From: Leisingera thetidis
GTDB lineage: Bacteria > Pseudomonadota > Alphaproteobacteria > Rhodobacterales > Rhodobacteraceae
Assembly (NCBI RefSeq): GCF_025857195.1
Contig: NZ_CP109787.1
Coordinates: forward strand, 3,385,501 to 3,449,500
Direction of reading: 5' to 3'
Length of the DNA stretch: 64,000 bases
Under the pieces are notes generated by a model that saw only the letters and a list, made by a program, of their open reading frames with translations, was not told the origin of the DNA and did no database searches. Both the position numbers and the translations under genes were made by a program. Positions 36,088-45,742 of the stretch are shown in pieces (position 1 is the first letter of the stretch; each line of letters opens with the position of its first letter).

Positions 36088-36711
36088 GTGGCAAATGGAA
36101 AGAGACAGCGCCTCGACCCCGAGGAGCGGCGCCAGCTGATGCTGCAATCTGCTCGGGACTCTCTGGCGAAGTATGGCGCCCAGGGAACTGGCGTGCGGGA
36201 GATCTGCAAGGATCTGGGCGTATCCCCCGGCCTGCTCACCCATTATTTCGATGGCAAGGACAGCCTGTTCATCGAAGCTTACGAGCATATGGCGCAGCAG
36301 TATCTGGCTGAAGTCCGAGCCATAGCCGACGCCACGGAACTTTCCGCCGAAGATCGGCTGAAACAGCTGTTCAGACTGTACTTTTCAAACGAGTGGTCAA
36401 AGGACGGCGTGATCGGCACCTATACCGGTTTCTGGAGCCTTTCGCAGACGATCCCAGCGCTCAAAACCGCCTTTGAGAAAACGTTCCAGGCCCAGCGCGC
36501 TGCCTTCGAGATGCTGGTCCTAGGTCTCATCGAAGAACGAAGTATATCTGTGGATTCCAGGACTTTCGCCACATTCCTCCTGGTATTCCTGGAAGGTGTC
36601 TGGTTCGAAAGCTGCCTGAATCCCAAGGCCGTTGACAAGGAAAAGATCCAGGCGTTCTGCTGGGACTGGCTGGAATGCTACTTGGCAGCCAAAAGCGCAT
36701 CCAAACCCTAG
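36088..36711 (+). CDS. TetR family transcriptional regulator
   Basis: A 207-residue TetR protein. The DNA-binding domain is at about 10-55 (RRQLMLQSARDSLAKYGAQGTGVREICKDLGVSPGLLTHYFDGKDSLF), close to BetI/AcrR-type regulators, and a ligand domain follows. It starts at GTG 36088. It is divergent from the gamma-butyrobetaine dioxygenase-like gene with three palindromes between, so it probably represses that gene and itself. Confidence 0.92.
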   Translation: MANGKRQRLDPEERRQLMLQSARDSLAKYGAQGTGVREICKDLGVSPGLLTHYFDGKDSLFIEAYEHMAQQYLAEVRAIADATELSAEDRLKQLFRLYFSNEWSKDGVIGTYTGFWSLSQTIPALKTAFEKTFQAQRAAFEMLVLGLIEERSISVDSRTFATFLLVFLEGVWFESCLNPKAVDKEKIQAFCWDWLECYLAAKSASKP

Positions 36712-36754
36712 CAGCTGTATTGTTCTGACGGTCTGAGCGGCTCATTTCTGGCGA

Positions 36755-36769
36755 GGTTTGCAGAGTGCA
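36755..36769. repeat. 15-bp direct repeat, left copy
   Basis: GGTTTGCAGAGTGCA occurs here and again at 47063-47077. The two copies flank the 37-46.7 kb catabolic module and lie in gene-free spacers. Confidence 0.5.
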
Positions 36770-36967
36770 TTGACGGATAACGGTCAGGCGAACGGCGGTT
36801 GCTGCTTGCCTGGCCGGGCCAGCCATGCACCGGAAACCAACCTACGGCGGCACAGACCCCAATGCGCTGAAGGCTGCCCCCCCGAAAAGAATGGCTGCTT
36901 TGCGAACATCGAGGCTGTCCTGCAACGGAACCGCAAGCTTGAATTCAGAACACGCGACGTCACTTTC

Positions 36968-38032
36968 CTAGGCCCGCGCCACGTAGCGTTTGAGCATTCC
37001 AAACAGGTCGCGTGGATCGTCCGGGTCGGCGATGAGATCAAGTGGACTTGAGATATCGTGGTCACCGACCCGGTCGCGCAGCCAGCGCAGCGCCGAGAAA
37101 TCCTCGACCGCGAAGCCCACACCATCAAAGATCGTAACCTGCCGGTCGCTGGTCCGTCCGGAAGAGGCGCTGGTGAGCACCTGCCACAACTCGGTTACAG
37201 GATGATCCTCATCCAGTTGCTGGATATCGCCCTCGATGCGTGTCTGCGGGGTGTATTCGGTGAAGATGTCCGAGCGCAGCAGGATGTCGCGATGCAGTTC
37301 GGTCTTGCCGGGGCAGTCGCCGCCGATTGCGTTCACATGAACGCCTGCGCCGACCAGGTTGTCGGTCAGAATGGTCTGGTACCGCTTGTCCGCCGTGCAG
37401 GTGGTGATGACCTGTGCGCCTTCCACGGCATCTTCACCGCTGGAACACGCCGTCAGGGCCACCCCCTTGCCCTCCAGGTTGACCATGCAGCGGGCGGTTG
37501 CAGCGGGATCAACATCATAAAGGCGGAAGTTCTTGATCCCGCACACCGAGGCCAGCGCCAGGATCTGGAATTCCGACTGGGCGCCATTGCCGATGATCGC
37601 CGCCGTGTCCGCCCCCTTGGCTGCCAGTGTCCGCGTGGCCAGCGCCGAGGTCGCAGCGGTGCGCAAGGCAGTAAGCAGGGTCATTTCCGAAAAGAGCTCC
37701 GGGTATCCCGTCTCCACCGAAGCCAGCACGCCGAAGGCGGTCACGGTTTGCAGCCCGCGCTTGGTGTTGGACGGGTGGCCGTTGACGAATTTGAACGCAT
37801 AGTCGGTGCCGTCGGAAGCCGGCATCAATTCGATTACACCGATTGGAGAATGCGAAGCCACACGCGGGGTCTTGTCGAACAACTCCCAGCGGCGGAAATC
37901 AGCTTCGATATAGTCGGTGAGTTCGTGCAGGCAGCGCTCAATCCCGTACTGATGAACCAGGGCCAACATACTCTCGACGCTTACAAACGGGACCAGCGCC
38001 TTGCCAGAAGGCGCAAAGGAGGCAGGCATCAT
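36968..38032 (-). CDS. Ornithine cyclodeaminase family protein
   Basis: A 354-residue OCD/mu-crystallin family enzyme: MTLLTALRTAATSALATRTLAAKGADTAAIIGNGAQSEFQ gives the Rossmann motif (about 125-150). Conserved blocks GVHVNAIGGDCPGKTELHRDILLRSD and LVFDSVG-like sequence lie in the C-terminal half. OCD turns L-ornithine into L-proline and ammonia using NAD+; homologues handle other amino or imino acids. The start overlaps the stop of the glutamine-synthetase-like gene as TGATG, giving an operon with it and the RpiR regulator. Confidence 0.88.
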   Translation of the reverse strand: MMPASFAPSGKALVPFVSVESMLALVHQYGIERCLHELTDYIEADFRRWELFDKTPRVASHSPIGVIELMPASDGTDYAFKFVNGHPSNTKRGLQTVTAFGVLASVETGYPELFSEMTLLTALRTAATSALATRTLAAKGADTAAIIGNGAQSEFQILALASVCGIKNFRLYDVDPAATARCMVNLEGKGVALTACSSGEDAVEGAQVITTCTADKRYQTILTDNLVGAGVHVNAIGGDCPGKTELHRDILLRSDIFTEYTPQTRIEGDIQQLDEDHPVTELWQVLTSASSGRTSDRQVTIFDGVGFAVEDFSALRWLRDRVGDHDISSPLDLIADPDDPRDLFGMLKRYVARA

Positions 38033-39342
38033 CAATAGGTATCCTCGTAAGCCGCGCAGCGGGCTTCGGTGTCAAGTTCGGCAATTGAGGCCAATTCAGC
38101 CTGCTTGTGAGCGCGGTAAACCGCCGGGAACGGGTCTGCGAACCATCCTTTGGCCACGTCACAGGATTGGAACCGGTCCAATGCCTCTTCCAGTGAGGAC
38201 GGCAAGCGGACAAACCCTCGTGCGGCAAGCTCTTCAGGCGGCAACAGCGAGAGGTCTTCCTCTGTGGGAGCCGGAGCCGTCAAACCCTCCTCAATCCCCT
38301 GACAGCCCGCATGCACGACTGCCGCCAGTGCCAGATGCGGACAGGCGGCTGCGTCGGCGGCACGGTATTCGATGTTGAACTGCCGTGCGATCGAGGCAGG
38401 GTCCTTCGCCGTGACCGGGCAAACGCGCAGCGATGCTTCACGATCCCGGAAACCGAGATTGTTGTAGGCCGCCGACCAGCGGTGCGGGGTGAGCCGCTCG
38501 TAGGAAATGGCAGAAGGCGCTGTCAACGCCACGATGTTTTCCAGGTATTTCAGCACACCGGCCGAAAATGCGCTGGTCAGGGCCGACATCCCGCAGGCGC
38601 CATTTTCGTCGTAGGTTGCCGGGCTGCCGTCATCGTTCAGGAAGCTCATATGGATATGCACCCCGTTGCCAACACTTGCCACGTCACGGATCGGGGTAAA
38701 CGTCGCCTCTTCGCCCTGGGCGCGGGCGGCAGAGCGGGTCAGCTCACGCAGGAGCACGGCAGCATCAGCCGCACGCACCCCTTTATCGGGGCCGACCACG
38801 ACTTCATACTGATTGGGGCCGAATTCCTTCATGATGCTGTCAGGTTCCATACCGGCCTCCTGCAGCGCGGCCATGAGCGTTTCGCTCAGCCTGCGCTGCA
38901 GTTCGAACGCCTCGCGGCCGAAACCCTGATTGCGGATTCCGGGCGCGCCCTTGAGCTGGAACTCGTGCTCGAACGCCCCCAGAAGATGCACGCCGGCAAC
39001 GCGCTTAAGACGATCCAGCGCCCCGCGCAAAATCGACCTCGTGCAAAGCGCCCAAGGCTCGCCATCCAGCGAAGTGATATCGCCCAGCATGTAGTGTTCC
39101 GTCACACCCGCGCCGAAATCGGCCCTCACCTCCGTGGCCGGATCGGGAACCAGCAAAAGATCCCCAAGCGCGCCAAACGGGCTGTCCCCGATCCCGTCAA
39201 AACAGTTGATCATGACATTTGTCGGTGTCCAGCCGACGCCGCGTTTCAGCCGTTTTTCCAACTGGCCGGCAGGAAATGCCTTGCCGCGCACTTTTCCGGC
39301 AAGGTCGCACGTTGCGGCGAATATCAGGGGCATTGGTGTCAT
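38032..39342 (-). CDS. Glutamine synthetase family ligase
   Basis: A 436-residue GS-fold protein. ATP and metal blocks include LGAFEHEFQL (about 141-150), MKEFGPNQYEVVVGP (about 190-204) and GNGVHIHMSFL. The Arg/metal region near ERLTPHRWSAAYNNLGFRDREASLR completes the active site. It is about 30 residues shorter than GlnA and lacks its adenylylation loop, resembling PuuA/GMAS-type ligases that attach amines or other amino acids to glutamate. It overlaps the RpiR gene by 4 bases. The substrate is not deduced. Confidence 0.88.
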   Translation of the reverse strand: MTPMPLIFAATCDLAGKVRGKAFPAGQLEKRLKRGVGWTPTNVMINCFDGIGDSPFGALGDLLLVPDPATEVRADFGAGVTEHYMLGDITSLDGEPWALCTRSILRGALDRLKRVAGVHLLGAFEHEFQLKGAPGIRNQGFGREAFELQRRLSETLMAALQEAGMEPDSIMKEFGPNQYEVVVGPDKGVRAADAAVLLRELTRSAARAQGEEATFTPIRDVASVGNGVHIHMSFLNDDGSPATYDENGACGMSALTSAFSAGVLKYLENIVALTAPSAISYERLTPHRWSAAYNNLGFRDREASLRVCPVTAKDPASIARQFNIEYRAADAAACPHLALAAVVHAGCQGIEEGLTAPAPTEEDLSLLPPEELAARGFVRLPSSLEEALDRFQSCDVAKGWFADPFPAVYRAHKQAELASIAELDTEARCAAYEDTY

Positions 39343-40184
39343 GTGGAACGGTCCTCATCGGTAAGCCGCACCGCATCCCAGGCTTTGATCCGGGCGCGGG
39401 TCTGGTCGAAGTTGTCTTCTGCGATCTTCGTGGCAATGGCCTCGATGACCGCCAGCGCCGGTGTGTATGTGTCCCAGAGCGTGCCGCTCTCGATCGGCAC
39501 GGGCAGTACTTCGGCGGCGTGCCGGGCAATGGGCGAAAGCCATTTGTCCGTCATCAGAACAACACGCGCCTTCTGCGCCTGGGCGGCTTCGCAAAGCCGC
39601 AGCAGGCTGGACTGATAACGGCGGAAATCAACGGCAAACAGCACGTCGTCCTGCTTCATCCGCAGGATGTATTCCGGCCATGTCTCGATATTCGCGGGCA
39701 GGTGATAAACACCTTTGCGCATCTGGCGCAGATGGAAGGACAGGTGAAATGCGATTGAATCGCTGACCCGTCCGCCCAAAATGTGAATCTCGCGCTTGGG
39801 ATCCATCAACAGGGCACATATGCGCCCGAACTGGGCCTCGGTAATGGCGGCCGAAGACACCGCCATCTGGGCTGAGGCCCGTGCAATGAAGTCGCCAAGA
39901 TACCCGCCTTCGACATGACGGTTTCCGGTGTGAATCTCGGCGGGCGACCGCTGCCCCTCTTTCAGTTCGGCAATCAGAGCGCGCTGAAATTCCTGATACC
40001 CGGCCAACCCGATCTTGTTGACGAAACGCGAGATGGAGGGGGCGGAAACCTCGGCATGAGCCGCTAAATCCTGTATCGAAACCAGCCCCGCATAGGGGTA
40101 GTCCGACAGCACGGCGGCGGCCAGCTTGCGCTCGCTTGCAGTGAGGTTTTCCGCCTCGGCAGTGATGCGATCTTTTACCAGCAT
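39339..40184 (-). CDS. MurR/RpiR family transcriptional regulator
   Basis: A 281-residue regulator. An RpiR helix-turn-helix domain at about 1-75 (AENLTASERKLAAAVLSDYPYAGLVSIQDLAAHAEVSAPSISRFVNKIGLAGYQEF) is followed by a SIS sugar-isomerase-like domain (about 115-270). It is divergent from the Liv-type importer gene by 120 bases and overlaps the GS-like gene on the other side, so it is well placed to control both halves of the module. The ligand may be an amino acid rather than a sugar phosphate. Confidence 0.93.
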   Translation of the reverse strand: MLVKDRITAEAENLTASERKLAAAVLSDYPYAGLVSIQDLAAHAEVSAPSISRFVNKIGLAGYQEFQRALIAELKEGQRSPAEIHTGNRHVEGGYLGDFIARASAQMAVSSAAITEAQFGRICALLMDPKREIHILGGRVSDSIAFHLSFHLRQMRKGVYHLPANIETWPEYILRMKQDDVLFAVDFRRYQSSLLRLCEAAQAQKARVVLMTDKWLSPIARHAAEVLPVPIESGTLWDTYTPALAVIEAIATKIAEDNFDQTRARIKAWDAVRLTDEDRST

Positions 40185-40303
40185 GATGAGATTGGATTCC
40201 TTTCTTTGTGCTGACTGTGTTTGAAAATAATTTTTCAGTCAAGGCTAACTGGATTGACTTTGAAAATTTTTCATCGATATCCTGCTGCCACGAGGAGAAT
40301 CCG

Positions 40304-42091
40304 ATGATCACAACTGCCCCACGCTCGCAAATGCTTCCGGCGCTCCTGGCGCTGCTATTGGTTGTCGGGATGGCAGCGGCCGTCGGTGCCGCCGCCGGCT
40401 CAGCCATTGAACGGACGTTGATCGTCTTCCTGATTTCCTTGACGGCGATTGCCGGAATGGGGGTCTATTCAGGAAATTCCGGAATTCTGAGCTTCGGGCA
40501 TTTGTCTTTCATGGGCATAGGAGCCTATGCCTCCGCCTTGCTGACAGTGCCTGCAAACATCAAGGAAGCGACGCTCCCCGCGCTTCCCGAATGGCTGACC
40601 GCAATCCAGTTGGATCTGTGGCCAGCCACGGTTTTTGCTGTCGGCCTGACGATGCTGCTTGCCGTTTTGGTCGGGCTTGCGATCTGGAGGCTCGAAGGCT
40701 CCGCGGCAACTATCTCCACCCTTGCGCTTCTGATCATCACTCACGGAATTCTGATCGGCTGGCGCGACGTGACCCGTGGCGCGCAGACCTTCTTCGGAGT
40801 GCCGCGCGAAACAACGATCTGGGTGGCAGCTGCCGCATGCCTGATTGCTCTTGTTACCGCGCGCCTGTATCGCGACTCCGTCTCGGGGCTTCGTCTGAGA
40901 GCCGGCCGCGAGAACGCCATCGCCTCCGCCGCTGTCGGCATCAACGTCCCTATGGAACGGTTTGTCGCCTTTGTGCTGAGCGCCGGGCTAATGGCCCTCT
41001 CCGGTGCCCTGATCGCGCATTTCCTCGGTGCCTTCAGCCCCAAGAAGTTCTACTTCACTGACACTTTCTTTCTTCTGGCAATGCTCATCGTCGGTGGAAT
41101 GACAACCGTGACCGGCGCCATGGCCGGTGCCGTGGTCGTGACCCTCGTCACAGAAGTTCTCCGCCGTCTTGAAGGCGGGCTGGACCTGGGTTTCGTCGAG
41201 ATTCCGCAGGTCTTCGGCACCACCCAGATCGGCATCGGCATCCTGATCCTGCTGGCCCTGGTGCGCCGTCCCGATGGGCTGGCAGGATTGAAAGAGTGGG
41301 AAGAATGGCTGCTGCCTGCGCGGCGCGCTAAAGTCGGGCCGAAGCCCCTGGAACCTGCGGAATCCGACGCACTGGAAGCCCGCAATATCATCAAACGCTT
41401 CGGAGGGCTGGTCGCCACGAATGATGTCGGCATTACCGTCCGCCCGGGAGAGATTCTGGGGCTGATCGGGCCGAACGGGTCGGGCAAGACCACGCTGATG
41501 AACCAGCTGTCCGGCATTTTGCGCCCGGACTCCGGCGAAATTACCCGAGCGGGCCGTGACCTGATCAAACTGCCTGCCCATCGCTTTACGGATGCCGGGA
41601 TTTCGCGCACCTTCCAGAATATCCGCCTGTTCCCCACACTAAGTGTCTACCAGAATGTTCAGGCTGCAGCTCTCTCAACCAAAGGCGGCAAAGATGCACC
41701 TGCCCGGATTGCCGCCGCGCTGGAGCGGCTTGGCCTGACCGGTATTTCCGAAGCAACTGCCGGCACCCTGTCCTATGGCGATCAGCGCCGGGTCGAGATT
41801 GCGCGGGCACTGGTCTGTCAGCCCTCACTGATTTTCCTGGATGAGCCTGCCGCAGGAATGAACCGCGAAGAAACCGATGCGCTGATGCTGATCCTGCGCA
41901 AACTGAACACCGAGTTGGGCATCGGCATTCTGCTGGTCGATCACGACCTGGCGCTGATCAACGCGGTTTGCCAGCGCATCGTCGTTCTGAATGAAGGCCG
42001 CAAGATCGCCGAAGGAACCCCGGAAGAAGTCCGCCGCGATCCCGCTGTCATCGAGGCCTATCTGGGCACAACCAACCACGAAGCCGCGTAG
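40304..42091 (+). CDS. Fused ABC permease and ATPase, LivM-LivG type
   Basis: A 595-residue fusion of the two subunits that are usually separate. The N-terminal permease (about 1-345) has several helices and SGNSGILSFGHLSFMGIGAYA, the LivM signature. The C-terminal ABC ATPase (about 355-595) has Walker A GPNGSGKTT near 389, FQNIRLFPTLSV, LSYGDQRRVEIARAL near 488 and LIFLDEPAAGMN. ATG 40304 has GAGGAG upstream. It forms a hydrophobic amino acid-type importer with the binding protein, LivF and LivH encoded next. Confidence 0.92.
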   Translation: MITTAPRSQMLPALLALLLVVGMAAAVGAAAGSAIERTLIVFLISLTAIAGMGVYSGNSGILSFGHLSFMGIGAYASALLTVPANIKEATLPALPEWLTAIQLDLWPATVFAVGLTMLLAVLVGLAIWRLEGSAATISTLALLIITHGILIGWRDVTRGAQTFFGVPRETTIWVAAAACLIALVTARLYRDSVSGLRLRAGRENAIASAAVGINVPMERFVAFVLSAGLMALSGALIAHFLGAFSPKKFYFTDTFFLLAMLIVGGMTTVTGAMAGAVVVTLVTEVLRRLEGGLDLGFVEIPQVFGTTQIGIGILILLALVRRPDGLAGLKEWEEWLLPARRAKVGPKPLEPAESDALEARNIIKRFGGLVATNDVGITVRPGEILGLIGPNGSGKTTLMNQLSGILRPDSGEITRAGRDLIKLPAHRFTDAGISRTFQNIRLFPTLSVYQNVQAAALSTKGGKDAPARIAAALERLGLTGISEATAGTLSYGDQRRVEIARALVCQPSLIFLDEPAAGMNREETDALMLILRKLNTELGIGILLVDHDLALINAVCQRIVVLNEGRKIAEGTPEEVRRDPAVIEAYLGTTNHEAA

Positions 42092-42111
42092 GCTGAAACA
42101 GGGAGAACACA

Positions 42112-43263
42112 ATGAAACGACTGCTTTTTACCACCACCGCTCTAAGCTTGGCCGCGATGACCGCGCAGGCGGACGAACTGAAACTCGGACTGGCCACGGC
42201 CCAAACGGGCGGACTTGCCTCCTATGACGCCCCGGTCGTCGAAGGCATCCGCATCGCCGTTGACGAGATCAATGCCGCTGGCGGGATCGGCGGCAACGTC
42301 ATGATCGAGCTGATCGAAAAAGACGTGCGTTCCGACACAGCCCAGACGGTCATTGCCGCTCAGGAGCTGGTGGATGGCGGTGCCGAGGCAATCGTGCTGC
42401 CCTGCGACGCCGATCCGTCCATTGCCGCTGCAAGCATCGTCGGCGCTGCCGAAGTCCCCGCGATTTCCACCTGCGCGTCCTCGCCAACGCTGCCGCTGAT
42501 CGGCGGCGACTACGTCTTTGCCAATTTCCCCGGCGATAACGTGCAGGCCACGGTTTCGGCCTCTTGGGCGTTTGACCAGGGTATGAAGTCGGCCTTTATC
42601 CTCTATTCTCCCGACAGCCAGTACACCACAATGCCGCTTTACTTTGCCGACGTGATGAAGGCGCTTGGCGGCGGCGTTCTGGGCGAAGCGACCTACAATA
42701 TCGGCCAGCCTGACTTCTCGGCGGTTGCGACCCGGATTGCGGCTCTCAGCCCGGCACCTGATGTTGTCATGACATCGGCATACGAACCGGATTTCCCGAC
42801 CTTCATCAAGGCGCTCCGCGCTGCCGGGTACAAGGGGCAGGTCATTGGGTCCGACGGCATCGACAGCCTCACCACCTTTGGTCTTGGCGATGTTGCCGAA
42901 GGGGTGGTGTTCACCACCGCCGGCCATGCCACTGCCGGCAGCCCGCTGGAAGCCTTCAACACGCTTTTTGAGGAAAAGACCGGTGCGGCGTCCGAGACCG
43001 TGTTCAACGCGGTGGGCTACGACCTCGTGAAGGTGCTCGAAGCCGCGGTTCTGGCTGCAGGATCGACTGACGCAAAAGCCATCCGTGACGCATTGGCCGA
43101 GCTGGAAAACGTCCAGGGGGCCACCAGCACGATCACCTACAAGGGCACTACCGGCATGCCTGTGCGCCAGGTCTCGCTGATCCGCGTGGCAGGCGGCGAA
43201 CGTGAACTGGTCGGCCAGCCGTCTCCCAAGGCTGACCTGATCCCCGCCCCGCGGATGCAGTAA
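42112..43263 (+). CDS. Liv-type periplasmic substrate-binding protein
   Basis: A 383-residue type I binding protein with a short signal peptide (MKRLLFTTTALSLAAMTAQA, cleavage near 20), then the family opening LKLGLATAQTGGLASYDAPVVEGIRIAVDEINAAGGIGG. GGGAG precedes the ATG. It supplies the importer. Liv-family binding proteins accept amino acids, amides or urea, and this sequence does not say which. Confidence 0.92.
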   Translation: MKRLLFTTTALSLAAMTAQADELKLGLATAQTGGLASYDAPVVEGIRIAVDEINAAGGIGGNVMIELIEKDVRSDTAQTVIAAQELVDGGAEAIVLPCDADPSIAAASIVGAAEVPAISTCASSPTLPLIGGDYVFANFPGDNVQATVSASWAFDQGMKSAFILYSPDSQYTTMPLYFADVMKALGGGVLGEATYNIGQPDFSAVATRIAALSPAPDVVMTSAYEPDFPTFIKALRAAGYKGQVIGSDGIDSLTTFGLGDVAEGVVFTTAGHATAGSPLEAFNTLFEEKTGAASETVFNAVGYDLVKVLEAAVLAAGSTDAKAIRDALAELENVQGATSTITYKGTTGMPVRQVSLIRVAGGERELVGQPSPKADLIPAPRMQ

Positions 43264-43275
43264 GGTTCAGCGCGC

Positions 43276-43992
43276 ATGTCTTCATTCCTGAAACTTGAGA
43301 ACTGCAAGGTGCGCTATGGCGCCGTCGAAGCCGTGCGCGGTCTCAATCTTGAGATCCGGAAGGGCGAGATCGTCGCCCTTCTGGGCGCTAACGGGGCGGG
43401 AAAATCCTCAACCATGAACGCTGTCGCCGGCTTGGAGCCCGTGGCAGAAGGCAAGGTTTGGTTCGAGGGGCGCGATATCACAGGTTTACCGCCTGAAGAA
43501 ATTCCAATCGCGGGGCTGACGCTGTCCCCCGAAGGGCGCCGTGTCTTCGGCACCCTGACCGTCGATGACAATCTGAAAATGGGGGCCTACGCGGTCAAGG
43601 ACGCCGGCGCAATCGAACGCGCCCGTTCACATGTGTTCGAACTGTTCCCGATCTTGGCCGAGCGGCGCGCGCAATACGCCGGCACCTTGTCGGGCGGGCA
43701 GCAACAGATGCTGGCGATTGGGCGCGCGCTGATGTGCAATCCGCGCCTTCTCCTGCTTGATGAACCTTCGCTTGGCCTTGCGCCGCTTATCGTCGAGCAG
43801 GTGTTCGAACTGATCGAAACACTGCGCGATGATGGAATGACCATTTTCCTCGTCGAGCAGAACGTCGCCGGTGCCCTGGAGATCGCGGACCGTGCCTACA
43901 TGATGGCTTCGGGCGAGATCGTGAAACAGGGCAGCGCCGACGAGATGCGGCAATCCGGCGATATGGCCGAAAGCTATCTTGGAGGACACTGA
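43276..43992 (+). CDS. ABC transporter ATP-binding protein, LivF type
   Basis: A 238-residue ATPase: Walker A GANGAGKSS (about 36-44), signature LSGGQQQMLAIGRAL (near 137), Walker B LLLDEPSLGL and a LivF-like RVFGTLTVDDNL block. It partners the fused permease-ATPase. It ends 2 bases before livH, and its last codons carry that gene's ribosome site GGAGGA. Confidence 0.94.
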   Translation: MSSFLKLENCKVRYGAVEAVRGLNLEIRKGEIVALLGANGAGKSSTMNAVAGLEPVAEGKVWFEGRDITGLPPEEIPIAGLTLSPEGRRVFGTLTVDDNLKMGAYAVKDAGAIERARSHVFELFPILAERRAQYAGTLSGGQQQMLAIGRALMCNPRLLLLDEPSLGLAPLIVEQVFELIETLRDDGMTIFLVEQNVAGALEIADRAYMMASGEIVKQGSADEMRQSGDMAESYLGGH

Positions 43993-43994
43993 CC

Positions 43995-44888
43995 ATGGAT
44001 CTTTTGCTGCAACAGACCGTGAACGCTGTCGCATTGGGCGGAATCTATGCGCTCCTTGCCCTGGGCCTGGCTGTGGTGTTTTCGATCATGGGGCTGATCA
44101 ACTTCGCCCATGGCGAGTTGATGACGATCGCGGGCTACGTGCTGATGTTTTGCGGGATCGCGGGGGTGCCCTTCCTGATCGGCGCTCCGCTGGCGGTGAT
44201 CGCAGCAATGCTGGTCGCGGTGCTGATGGAACGTATCGCCTTTCGGCCAGTGCGCAATGCTTCGGGCGCAACCATGCTTGTCACCAGTTTTGCGGTTGCC
44301 ATGATCCTTCAAGTTTTGTTTCAGAACTTAATCTCGGCCCGCTCGCAGCCGGTGCTGATCCCCGGCCTGCTGAACCAGAGCATCGTCATTGGCGGCCTCG
44401 TTGTCGGAGTCAGCAAGCTGTTTGCGATCATCGCTACCATCGTGATGCTGATCGCTCTGGAGTACTTCATGACCCGGCAGAAACACGGCATCGCCATGCG
44501 GGCCGCAGCCGAGGACTTCGCCATTGCCCGACTGATGGGCATCCGAGCGAATACAGTCATCTCAGCCGCGTTCGCACTGTCGGGACTGCTGGCAGGTGTT
44601 GCTGCCGTGCTTTGGGTGTCGCAACGGGCGTCGGTTGATCCGCTCATGGGGTTCACACCGGTGCTCAAGGCGTTCATCGCCGCAATTCTTGGCGGGCTCG
44701 GCTCGCTCAAGGGGGCAGTCGCCGGAGGCTTTCTCCTGGGCTTTATCGAGGTGTTCCTGTCGGCCTTCCTGCCTGCCGAATGGCAGGAGTTCCGCGAGCC
44801 GATAGCTCTGGCCCTCGTCGTTGTGATGCTGATCTTCCGGCCAAACGGGATAATCCCGGCCGCCACTCTCCAAGCACAAAAAGTCTAA
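43995..44888 (+). CDS. ABC transporter permease, LivH type
   Basis: A 297-residue permease beginning MDLLLQQTVNAVALGGIYALLALGLAVVFSIMGLINFAHGELM, the LivH signature, with about eight helices. The conserved cytoplasmic loop AEDFAIARLMGIRANTVI contacts the ATPase. Its stop shares one base with the next start (TAATG). Confidence 0.94.
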   Translation: MDLLLQQTVNAVALGGIYALLALGLAVVFSIMGLINFAHGELMTIAGYVLMFCGIAGVPFLIGAPLAVIAAMLVAVLMERIAFRPVRNASGATMLVTSFAVAMILQVLFQNLISARSQPVLIPGLLNQSIVIGGLVVGVSKLFAIIATIVMLIALEYFMTRQKHGIAMRAAAEDFAIARLMGIRANTVISAAFALSGLLAGVAAVLWVSQRASVDPLMGFTPVLKAFIAAILGGLGSLKGAVAGGFLLGFIEVFLSAFLPAEWQEFREPIALALVVVMLIFRPNGIIPAATLQAQKV

Positions 44889-45661
44889 TGAACGTGACCA
44901 GCGCATATCCCCTTTTGTCCGAAAATGACCCGGCTCCCGTTGAATGGGTTAACCAGTCAAGCGAGACTCCCGTTTTGCTCCTATGCGAACATGCAGGACA
45001 GAGCATCCCTGAATCCCTTGGCGATCTGGGGCTCGCACCTGGAGTAATTGACACGCATATCGGGCTGGATATTGGCGCAGAAGCCCTGGCCCGCGCTGTC
45101 GCAGAGCGATTGAACTGTCCGCTTGTCCTGCAGCGTTACAGTCGGCTGGTTATTGATTGCAACCGCCCGCCCGGGACGCCCGGATCAATCCCGAGTGTCA
45201 GTGATGGTGTCGGCATTCCCGGCAATATCGGCCTTTCCCAAGCTGATGCAGAACGACGCGTCACAGAAATCTTTGCGCCGTTGAACGCGGCGATCCGGTC
45301 AGGGTTTGAACGCGCCCCGCGACGGGCCGGGTTTTCCATTCACTCTTATGTGCCTGCGCTTTTGAACGGCCGTCAACGCCCCTGGCATGCGGGGTTCCTG
45401 ACACGCTGCGATCTCACCACCGCCAGCCTGATGCTGGATACCATCGCGGCCAGAGATCCTAATCTGGTGCTGGCTGTAAACGAACCCTACAAAATCTGCG
45501 ACGACAGCGACTGGTTTATCCCGCAGTTTCCGGAGGAATACGAAATTGAGCACGCACTTATCGAAGTGCGGCATGATCTGTTGAAAGATCGGGATGGTGT
45601 CGAGATTTGGGCGGATCATCTCTCTCATGCAATTCTCAAAATACTTGAGTGCGAGCCATGA
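44888..45661 (+). CDS. N-formylglutamate amidohydrolase family protein
   Basis: A 257-residue zinc-hydrolase-fold protein of PF05013. It has VLLLCEHAGQSIPESLGDLGL (about 27-47, with the metal-site Glu-His), ETHIG-like DTHIGLDIGAEALAR, YSRLVIDCNRPPGTPGSIPSVSDG, and a C-terminal IEVRHDLLKDRDGVE. The family removes formyl from N-formylglutamate in histidine breakdown; relatives act on other N-acyl amino acids. It is translationally coupled to livH, so the imported compound may be its substrate. Confidence 0.88.
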   Translation: MNVTSAYPLLSENDPAPVEWVNQSSETPVLLLCEHAGQSIPESLGDLGLAPGVIDTHIGLDIGAEALARAVAERLNCPLVLQRYSRLVIDCNRPPGTPGSIPSVSDGVGIPGNIGLSQADAERRVTEIFAPLNAAIRSGFERAPRRAGFSIHSYVPALLNGRQRPWHAGFLTRCDLTTASLMLDTIAARDPNLVLAVNEPYKICDDSDWFIPQFPEEYEIEHALIEVRHDLLKDRDGVEIWADHLSHAILKILECEP

Positions 45662-45742
45662 GACAGGAACCCAGTTCCCGCCGTTCACGGGAATGCCGGA
45701 CGGCGTCCGCGTTCCAGCGGTTGCGCTTTTTTTCCACTGGCG

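Noticed and set aside
36758..37051. 97-codon frame with TDNGQANGG, resembling a transposase catalytic motif
   Set aside because: Only a few residues match and the flanks do not, so a transposase remnant is not supported.
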